Shown: piece after piece, positions 45,676-51,223 of the stretch
Numbering within the stretch: position 1 is the first letter of the stretch
Layout: every line of letters begins with the position of its first letter
Position numbers and translations under genes: made by a program
The notes under the pieces: generated by a model
What the model was told of the DNA's origin: nothing
Database searches by the model: none
What the model saw: only the letters and a program-made list of their open reading frames with translations
Assembly (NCBI GenBank): GCA_022451505.1
Contig: JAKURX010000001.1
Location: 1-51,223 of the forward strand
DNA: 51,223 nt
Origin: Acidimicrobiales bacterium
GTDB taxonomy: Bacteria > Actinomycetota > Acidimicrobiia > Acidimicrobiales > MedAcidi-G1
Direction: 5' to 3'

Positions 45676-46413
45676 ATGACCGAGATTCCTGAACATCTCC
45701 GGAAGAGGGCCGAGGCTGCCCGGGCCAAAGCACAGGCCGAGGAGGGTGGCGATACGCCGTCGGCCAAAGCGCCGGCTGGTGACGCCCCGGCCAGTGACGC
45801 CCCGGCCGTCGATGAGAAGATCCCCGGACACCTCCTGGACCGGGGGACGCCGGCCTCCGACCTGCCTGCCCCGCCGACCGGCGGACCGGCCGTCCCGGTC
45901 GGGGGCAGCGGTCCTGATGGGCACAACCAGCGACTGTTGACCGTCGTCAAGTCGGGCTCTATCCAGGACACCAAGGCCACCCCGCAGGACAAGGTCCATG
46001 TCTGGCCCCATTTACTGCTAGCCGAGTTCCTGGCCGCTCTGGCCGTCACGGCGTTCCTGCTGCTCTTCTCGATCGTCGTGAACGCTCCGCTGCTGGAACT
46101 GGCTGACTTCAACAAAACGCCGAACCCGTCGAAGGCCCCGTGGTACTTCCTTGGTCTGCAGGAACTCCTCACCATGTTCCATCCCATGGTGGCTGGTGTG
46201 ACCATCCCCGGCATTGGCCTGTTCCTCCTCATCCTGGCGCCCTACATCGACAAGAACCCGTCGAAGCGCCCTGAAGACCGCAAGTTCGCCATCTCCTTAA
46301 TGAGCGTTCACCTCATGTTCTGGGCCGTTCTAGTCATGATCGGATCGTTCTTCCGAGGTCCTGGCTTCAACTTCGTCTTCCCGTGGAACTCTGGCGTCTT
46401 CTTCGAGTTGTGA
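45676..46413 (+). CDS. Cytochrome b C-terminal half (subunit IV-like)
   Basis: 245-aa protein. The first ~105 residues form a charged, Pro/Ala-rich cytoplasmic tail with two IPxHLxxR motifs (EIPEHLRKRA at 3-12 and KIPGHLLDRG at 48-57). Three membrane helices follow. The quinol-site motif reads A154-P155-W156-Y157, where canonical complexes have PEWY, so the glutamate is missing. NKTPNPSKAPWYFLGLQELL is the family-typical context. Starts 16 nt after the b6-type half. Confidence 0.92.
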   Translation: MTEIPEHLRKRAEAARAKAQAEEGGDTPSAKAPAGDAPASDAPAVDEKIPGHLLDRGTPASDLPAPPTGGPAVPVGGSGPDGHNQRLLTVVKSGSIQDTKATPQDKVHVWPHLLLAEFLAALAVTAFLLLFSIVVNAPLLELADFNKTPNPSKAPWYFLGLQELLTMFHPMVAGVTIPGIGLFLLILAPYIDKNPSKRPEDRKFAISLMSVHLMFWAVLVMIGSFFRGPGFNFVFPWNSGVFFEL

Positions 46414-46468
46414 TCGCCGTGCATCTCCGTACCCCGATCGTCCTCCTGATGGACCACAGGAACTGACC

Positions 46469-47338
46469 ATGGGCGTCGCCATCGCTGTCGTACTTCTGGT
46501 CGTCCTGGCCGCTGTCGTATTAGTCAGCGCCTCGAAGCGGCGCGACCGCAGCGCCACCGGCCTCTCGCGGGAGGCTCGGAAGCGGGACAGGGCAAACCCA
46601 GTGCTCGCCGGACAGGGCTCGTCGGCCCCGACCGGTCGCGAGGTGGAAGCAGCCGCCGCGGCCGCCCGCTCGGACGATGTGGTCACCGTCGAGTCGGCCC
46701 CGCCCGAGCCGTTCGTGGCCCCCGACCCAATGGCCCTAGGAGTCAGTCGTCGCCAGTTTTTCAACCGCAGCCTGGTCGGCATGATGGGCCTAGGCCTGTC
46801 GGGATTCGGCGGGGCCTCCCTCGCCTTTCTTTGGCCCCAGGGCGTGAGTGGCTTCGGTTCCAAGATCAAGGTCGGCAACATCGTTGAACTGCTAGCCGAC
46901 ATCGAGACCAGCAACGGCTTCCTCTACAAGCCTGAGGGTCGCATGTGGATCACCGCCTACCCGAACGGTGCCGTAGAGAAGGCCCGGGCCACTTACTCGG
47001 CGCCCGAACTTGCAGGAATGACGGCCGGCGTTGAAGGTGGATTCGAGGCCGGTGTTATCGCCCTCTACCAGAAGTGTCCCCACCTGGGATGCCGAGTCCC
47101 AAACTGCGTGTCATCGCAGTGGTTCGAGTGCCCCTGCCACGGTTCAAAGTACAACCAGGTAGGCGAGAAGCGGGGCGGCCCGGCCCCCCGCGGCATGGAC
47201 CGCTTTGCCACTTCAGTAACCAACGGCGTCCTGACCGTAGACACCGGCGCCATCGTCCAGGGCCCACCCATCGGGACCAACACCACCGGCCAGGAGGCCG
47301 AGGGCCCGAACTGCATCGGCCAGGCAGACGGCCACTAG
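46469..47338 (+). CDS. Rieske [2Fe-2S] protein
   Basis: 289-aa protein. It has a first membrane helix at the N-terminus, a charged linker, then SRRQFFNRSLVGMMGLGL (about 93-110), a twin-arginine-like signal or anchor helix, and a C-terminal Rieske domain. Cluster ligands are C203 and H205 (CPHLGC) and C221 and H224 (CPCHGS); C208 and C223 form the usual disulfide. An extra C213 lies between. It works with the two cytochrome b halves as complex III. AGGAA precedes the ATG. Confidence 0.93.
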   Translation: MGVAIAVVLLVVLAAVVLVSASKRRDRSATGLSREARKRDRANPVLAGQGSSAPTGREVEAAAAAARSDDVVTVESAPPEPFVAPDPMALGVSRRQFFNRSLVGMMGLGLSGFGGASLAFLWPQGVSGFGSKIKVGNIVELLADIETSNGFLYKPEGRMWITAYPNGAVEKARATYSAPELAGMTAGVEGGFEAGVIALYQKCPHLGCRVPNCVSSQWFECPCHGSKYNQVGEKRGGPAPRGMDRFATSVTNGVLTVDTGAIVQGPPIGTNTTGQEAEGPNCIGQADGH

Positions 47339-47371
47339 CCGGACCAGATTCACCAAAACTCCGAGAACCCG

Positions 47372-48565
47372 ATGACCACACTCCTCCTCGCAAGCACGCA
47401 GCGGACCGTCGGCTGGGTCCTAGCATCCATCGTCCTAGTCGGGATGGGCATCTACCTCCTGTTCAACTTCCGGATCGGCAAGCGCGAGGTTGGCTCCGAG
47501 ATCGAATTAGCTCCCAATCGGATCCGTCACGCCGACGACGATCTGCTGGAAACTCGCTTACTGGACCGGAACCTGGCCTGGTCGCTGGTGACCCTGACCG
47601 TGGTCTCACTGGTTCTGCCCCTCTACTGGCTGATGGAACCGGCTCGCCAGGACAACGCCGCCTACGGGTGGGTCAAACGGTTCGAAAGGCGTGGGGCGAA
47701 TAGCTTCGAGGAGGCTTGCGTTAGCTGTCACGGCCCGGGCGGTGTGGGCGGCGTTGCCTCCTACACCATCACCGACGCCGATGGTGGTTTCGTGGCCCAG
47801 GTCGAGTGGAAGGCTCCGGCCCTGACGACCGTTCTGAGCCGTTTCGACGAGTCCGAGGTGAAGAACATTCTGGACTACGGACGGCCCGGTACCCCCATGC
47901 CCGCCTGGGGGCTGCCCGGCGGAGGCCCGCTTACCTCCCAGCAGGTCCACCAGCTGATCGTGTACCTCCGCTCCATCCAGCTCTCCCCCGACGAGGCTGC
48001 TGCCGAGGTCCAGAGCGGTCTGCGGGCCGGAGCGCGAGCCATCGTCACGACAGCCGACCCGACCCTGGCTGGCGACGCCGTGGACGCCGCTATCGACGCC
48101 TGGCTGGCCCGGGCCGTCGACCCGGCGAGTGATGACTACCTCCGGTACGGCGAGCTGCTGTTCACCAACCCGGCGGCCCAGGGCGCCAACGCCTGCGCCC
48201 GCTGCCACACCCCGGGCTTCTCCTACGGGGCCTCCGGCCCGGAGGCCACGGCGCAGCTGATGGCCGAATGGCCGAGGCTGGCCGAGGCCGGTGTTCTCAC
48301 CGGGTATCGGTCCGGTGCTGGACATGTCGGCCCCAGCCTGCAGGGGATCGAGACCCACTTCCCGACGGTCGGTGGCCACGAGGACTTCGTCCGGACCGGC
48401 TCCGAGGTGGGCACCGGCTACGGGAACGCCCGCTCGGGCACCGGCGCCATGCCGGGCTTCGGCGGTCGCACCGACGACCTGGACGTGATCGGCACGGTGG
48501 TCCGGTCCCGGATCCTTACCCCGGAGCAGATCGTCGCCATCGTGGCGTACGAGAGGAGCCTCTGA
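47372..48565 (+). CDS. Membrane-anchored diheme cytochrome c
   Basis: 397-aa protein with two N-terminal hydrophobic helices (about 14-31 and 70-88) and two cytochrome c domains: CVSCH at 116-120 and CARCH at 275-279. Possible Met ligands lie in GTPMPAWGLP and GTGAMPGFGG. This corresponds to the diheme QcrC type of actinobacterial complex III, which passes electrons directly to the oxidase. The stop overlaps the next ATG (TGATG). Confidence 0.9.
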   Translation: MTTLLLASTQRTVGWVLASIVLVGMGIYLLFNFRIGKREVGSEIELAPNRIRHADDDLLETRLLDRNLAWSLVTLTVVSLVLPLYWLMEPARQDNAAYGWVKRFERRGANSFEEACVSCHGPGGVGGVASYTITDADGGFVAQVEWKAPALTTVLSRFDESEVKNILDYGRPGTPMPAWGLPGGGPLTSQQVHQLIVYLRSIQLSPDEAAAEVQSGLRAGARAIVTTADPTLAGDAVDAAIDAWLARAVDPASDDYLRYGELLFTNPAAQGANACARCHTPGFSYGASGPEATAQLMAEWPRLAEAGVLTGYRSGAGHVGPSLQGIETHFPTVGGHEDFVRTGSEVGTGYGNARSGTGAMPGFGGRTDDLDVIGTVVRSRILTPEQIVAIVAYERSL

Positions 48566-49575
48566 TGGGCGCTCTGGTCACGCTGGCCGGGCTGGCCTGG
48601 GACCCGGAGATCCGCGGCATCCTGGTCGTCGCCACGGGCTTTGCCGTGCTCATGGGCTCGATCTGGCTGATCATGGCCACCAACTCCGGCGTCCGGCTGG
48701 CCACTCTGCTAGCGACAGCCGCCCTCATGGGCTGGATGGTCATTCTGGGCAGCGCTTGGTGGATGTACGGCTCAGGTTGGAAAGGAGACGATCCCAGTTG
48801 GAAGACGGTCGACATAAACGTGGGCGACCTGGGAGCCAGCGGCCTCGAGTTGGCCCGCATGCTGCCGAATTCCGACGAGATGCCCAGCGCCTACGAACTA
48901 GTGGTGGCCTCAAACGACGCGGCGGCCGTTGCCGAGTTCGACACGCTGCCCACGGCCGCCGATAAACCAGATCTATCGGCCGACCAACTGGCTGTGCTAC
49001 GGGCCGACCGGCAACTTCGCAACGAGATCGTTACGCGGTCGGAGTTAGCTGCCGTGTCCCGAAACGTCACCGACGCCGCCGGCTTGCGGTCCGTGGGTCC
49101 GTGGAGGCTGCTGGCCACCACGGAGGCAGGTGATGCCCAGGCCCAGGCGGCGGCCGACGTACTGGCCCACCCAGACCTTGGTTTCGCCAGTTCGGTCGAC
49201 TACAAGCTCCTGGATGCCTACACCACGGGCGGCAAGCCGGAGCTGAAAGACGACCCGAACCGATTGGACCGAATCACCCACTGGATTGCCAGCTCGGCCC
49301 GCCTGACCCACCCGACGCGCTACACCGTGGTGCAGCTCCAGGGGGTCCTCTACCAGCCGACAGTCGCCGGTGAGGCCCCGCCCCGCCCGGTCGTCGACCC
49401 CGACGAGCCGGTGGTCTCGGTGGTCATGATCCGCGACCTCGGTTGGGTGCGCCTCCGGCCGGCCCTGGTCACCATCGGCTCCCTCCTGATCTTCCTCGCC
49501 CTTTGCTACTGGCTCCACGTCCGAGACAAGGAGTTGATGGCCCGGCGTGAGGAGTTCGAGACAGCGAAGGCCTGA
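48565..49575 (+). CDS. Hypothetical membrane protein of the bc operon
   Basis: 336-aa protein of unknown family. Two N-terminal membrane helices (about 18-37 and 44-63) are followed by an outside domain of ~220 residues with no Cys. The C-terminal helix ALVTIGSLLIFLALCYWLHV precedes a charged tail. Coupled to the diheme cytochrome by a 1-nt overlap and followed 47 nt later by nuoA, so it probably is an accessory subunit or assembly protein of complex III. Confidence 0.78.
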   Translation: MGALVTLAGLAWDPEIRGILVVATGFAVLMGSIWLIMATNSGVRLATLLATAALMGWMVILGSAWWMYGSGWKGDDPSWKTVDINVGDLGASGLELARMLPNSDEMPSAYELVVASNDAAAVAEFDTLPTAADKPDLSADQLAVLRADRQLRNEIVTRSELAAVSRNVTDAAGLRSVGPWRLLATTEAGDAQAQAAADVLAHPDLGFASSVDYKLLDAYTTGGKPELKDDPNRLDRITHWIASSARLTHPTRYTVVQLQGVLYQPTVAGEAPPRPVVDPDEPVVSVVMIRDLGWVRLRPALVTIGSLLIFLALCYWLHVRDKELMARREEFETAKA

Positions 49576-49622
49576 TCCCGTGACTGACACTCTGGTAGCA
49601 ACCCGAGTTGGGAGAGCGTGAC

Positions 49623-50096
49623 GTGCTCGGCCAGTACCTGCCCATCGTCGTGCTCCTGGCCCTGACGTTCCTGTTCGCCGCCCTCAGCATTGTGGTATCG
49701 CGGCTGCTGGCCCCCCGCCGGCCTAACGACCGCAAGGCCGCCCCCTACGAGTGCGGGATCATCCCCGGCCGAGAGACTCCGGAGAGATTCCCGGTGCGGT
49801 TCTTCCTGGTGGCGATGATCTTCATCGTCTTCGATATCGAGATCATCTTCTTCTACCCGTGGGCCATCGCCCACCGGGGCCTGGGCTTGTTCGGCCTGGG
49901 TGCCGTCCTGCTGTTCTCGGCAGCCCTCTTCGAGTCGTTCGTCTATCTGATCGGCAACGGTGCCCTCGAGTGGGGCCCCCTGAAGAGGCTCCAAGCCACC
50001 GAGACCGTGTCAACGTCCCGCACCAGCACCTCCACCATCCATCGTCCCGGCATCCGTCAGGTCGGCCTCGAAGGCCGTGGGGGAGAGGCCGCCTGA
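49623..50096 (+). CDS. nuoA: NADH-quinone oxidoreductase subunit A
   Basis: 157-aa membrane subunit of complex I with three helices. YECGIIPG and the acidic helix [13 protein letters not shown] are diagnostic. The GTG at 49623 is chosen because GGGAG lies 8 nt before it; a TTG at 49608 is possible. The last ~35 residues (Ser/Thr-rich then Gly-rich) extend beyond typical NuoA. The stop overlaps nuoB (TGATG). Confidence 0.94.
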   Translation: MLGQYLPIVVLLALTFLFAALSIVVSRLLAPRRPNDRKAAPYECGIIPGRETPERFPVRFFLVAMIFIVFDIEIIFFYPWAIAHRGLGLFGLGAVLLFSAALFESFVYLIGNGALEWGPLKRLQATETVSTSRTSTSTIHRPGIRQVGLEGRGGEAA

Positions 50097-50695
50097 TGGC
50101 CCGGATCCCCGGCGTGGGCGACGTGGGCGACGTGCTGAGCGATGGCCTGGAGGGCCTCGAGCACAACTTCATCACCTCCCGCGTCGAGGACCTCGTGAAG
50201 TGGTCACGGGCCCGCAGCTGTTGGCCGGCCACCTTCGGCCTGGCCTGTTGCGCCATCGAGATGATGGCCACCGGTGCCGCTCACTACGACCTAGCCCGCT
50301 ACGGGATGGAGGTCTTCCGGGCCTCCCCCCGCCAGGCCGACCTGATGATCGTGGCCGGTCGGGTCTCCCAGAAGATGGCGCCCATCCTCCGCCAGATCTA
50401 CGACCAGATGATGGAGCCCAAGTGGGTCATCTCCATGGGTGTCTGCGCCTCCAGCGGGGGCATGTTCAACAACTACGCCATCGTCCAGGGTGTCGACCAG
50501 GTGGTTCCGGTGGACGTCTACGCGCCCGGCTGCCCGCCTGGCCCCGAGACCCTGATGCACGCCATCCTCACCCTGCACGACAGCATCCAGAGCGGTGAGC
50601 TGACCCGCCGACGCGATACCAACGGTGGGGGAGCAGCAATCCAGGTCGAGGCACAGCCGGCGACCGACCAGCCGGTGGAGTTGGCCCCCAGGTGA
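50096..50695 (+). CDS. nuoB: NADH-quinone oxidoreductase subunit B
   Basis: 199-aa peripheral-arm subunit carrying the N2 [4Fe-4S] cluster next to the quinone site. The Cys ligands lie in [24 protein letters not shown] and [10 protein letters not shown]. The C-terminal ~30 residues are an acidic tail. GTGA overlap couples it to nuoC. Confidence 0.96.
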   Translation: MARIPGVGDVGDVLSDGLEGLEHNFITSRVEDLVKWSRARSCWPATFGLACCAIEMMATGAAHYDLARYGMEVFRASPRQADLMIVAGRVSQKMAPILRQIYDQMMEPKWVISMGVCASSGGMFNNYAIVQGVDQVVPVDVYAPGCPPGPETLMHAILTLHDSIQSGELTRRRDTNGGGAAIQVEAQPATDQPVELAPR

Positions 50696-51223
50696 GCGAC
50701 CCGACCCCGGACGGAACGGATACGGCGCCGACGGCGAAGGATGCCCCAGTTGTCCCGACGGCCTGGGGTGTCCCGGTAGTCGAATCCGGCGGCCAGACCG
50801 TCCTGCACCCTCCGGTCGACCGGTGGCTGGAGACGGTGAAGGCCTGCCGGGACGACGGCTTCTGCATGGCCATTGACCTGGTCGCCGTGGACTACTCAGC
50901 CCACCCGGGGCGCACCGACCTCCCACCCGGCGTCGAACCCGAACGGTTCGAGGTGGTGGCCAGCCTGATTTCCCACGCCTCGGGGCGCCGGGTCCGACTC
51001 CGCACCCAGGTGCCGGAGCACGACCCGGTGGTGCCATCGCTCTTCGACCTATTCCCCGGCACCGAGGCCATGGAACGCGAGGCCTGGGACCTAGTGGGGG
51101 GGGGCGTCGACGGCCCCCCCCAGACCCCCCCCCACCACCAACCGCAAGAAAGGGGGGGCCCCCCCCGACGCCCCCCCCAGGCCCAGGGCCGCGTCCCCCT
51201 CCACTTGCGCCACCCGCCCACCC
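50692..51223 (+). CDS. nuoC: NADH-quinone oxidoreductase subunit C (3' partial, tail corrupted)
   Basis: N-terminal part of NuoC (30 kDa subunit). The [31 protein letters not shown] and [20 protein letters not shown] segments match the family. The latter should continue with a G-I-x-F-x-G-H-P pattern, but the sequence after about 51096 is homopolymer-rich and reads [12 protein letters not shown], so real coding sequence cannot be followed. The GTG start overlaps the nuoB stop. Confidence 0.85.
   Translation, partial: MSDPTPDGTDTAPTAKDAPVVPTAWGVPVVESGGQTVLHPPVDRWLETVKACRDDGFCMAIDLVAVDYSAHPGRTDLPPGVEPERFEVVASLISHASGRRVRLRTQVPEHDPVVPSLFDLFPGTEAMEREAWDLVGGGVDGPPQTPPHHQPQERGGPPRRPPQAQGRVPLHLRHPPT
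51096..51223. other. Low-quality homopolymer-rich window end
   Basis: Within 83 nt there are runs of 9 G (51096-51104), 8 C (51114-51121), 9 C (51125-51133), 7 G (51152-51158), 8 C (51159-51166) and 8 C (51171-51178), none seen elsewhere at this density. They destroy the nuoC reading frame. Probably sequencing or assembly error at a contig end. Confidence 0.8.

Overview
The window is high-GC DNA (roughly 70% by eye) with dense, strand-switching operons, GTG and TTG starts and many 1-7 nt gene overlaps. WhiB, the mycothiol glycosyltransferase MshA, an F420-type luciferase-family oxidoreductase, a rex-hem operon and Wbl-era actinobacterial gene order point to an actinobacterium. An acidimicrobial (Ilumatobacter/Microtrichales-like) lineage is my best inference, but it cannot be proved without a search. 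No insertion sequence, phage, CRISPR array or rRNA was seen. The window looks like core chromosome. Its last ~125 nt (from about 51096) are long G and C homopolymers that break nuoC and look like a bad contig end.

Layout. 1-6.4 kb: 5'-truncated caa3 oxidase assembly protein CtaG, serS, a pair of overlapping crcB fluoride channels, pdxH, then a minus-strand operon of a TlpA-like thioredoxin, a CcdA-like membrane protein and a poly-gamma-glutamate hydrolase homologue; whiB follows. 6.4-14.5 kb: a His-rich 61-aa protein with a terminator, an MBL hydrolase, divergent orn/dut, a methyltransferase, a DUF4031 protein, lipoproteins, a GH3 (NagZ-like) lipoprotein, a yeast-type cytosine deaminase, tRNA-Lys and a PAP2 phosphatase. 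14.6-26.3 kb: accessory metabolism (SDR, phytanoyl-CoA dioxygenase-like protein, LLM oxidoreductase, MFS exporter, TauD-like dioxygenase). Divergent from the last is a four-gene operon of a double SDR, acyl-CoA dehydrogenase, D-threonine-aldolase-like PLP enzyme and sugar-lactone oxidase. 26.3-33.6 kb: yaaA, a small acidic protein, histidine phosphatase, moaD-like, mshA, ybjN, MFS, proC, SAM hydrolase, a 29-aa membrane microprotein and a membrane protein. 33.7-39.8 kb: rex-hemA-hemC-hemD-hemB-hemL. 39.8-42.8 kb: pgi and a geranylgeranyl/menaquinone reductase-like flavoprotein. 42.8-51.2 kb: a respiratory block with a monoheme cytochrome c, then membrane protein, double-cluster ferredoxin, cytochrome b6-type N half, cytochrome b C half, Rieske protein, diheme cytochrome c, membrane protein, and nuoA-nuoB-nuoC.

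How the parts connect. Heme synthesis, thiol-redox cytochrome assembly, quinone modification and the bc/complex I genes form a respiratory theme. Two nearly identical 18-nt Rex-operator-like palindromes, one in front of rex-hem and one in front of the ferredoxin/bc/nuo run, suggest NADH/NAD+-responsive co-control of heme supply and the electron transport chain. The bc complex is unusual: a cytochrome b6f-type split cytochrome b with a conserved Cys at the heme c(n) position, a ferredoxin encoded in the operon, and a repeated IPxHLxxR motif in the N-terminal tails of two subunits.

Across the window at least 18 genes have a TAnnnT box ending 6-8 nt before the start codon, mostly without a Shine-Dalgarno sequence. 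This is the signature of leaderless transcription and was used here to decide several starts.
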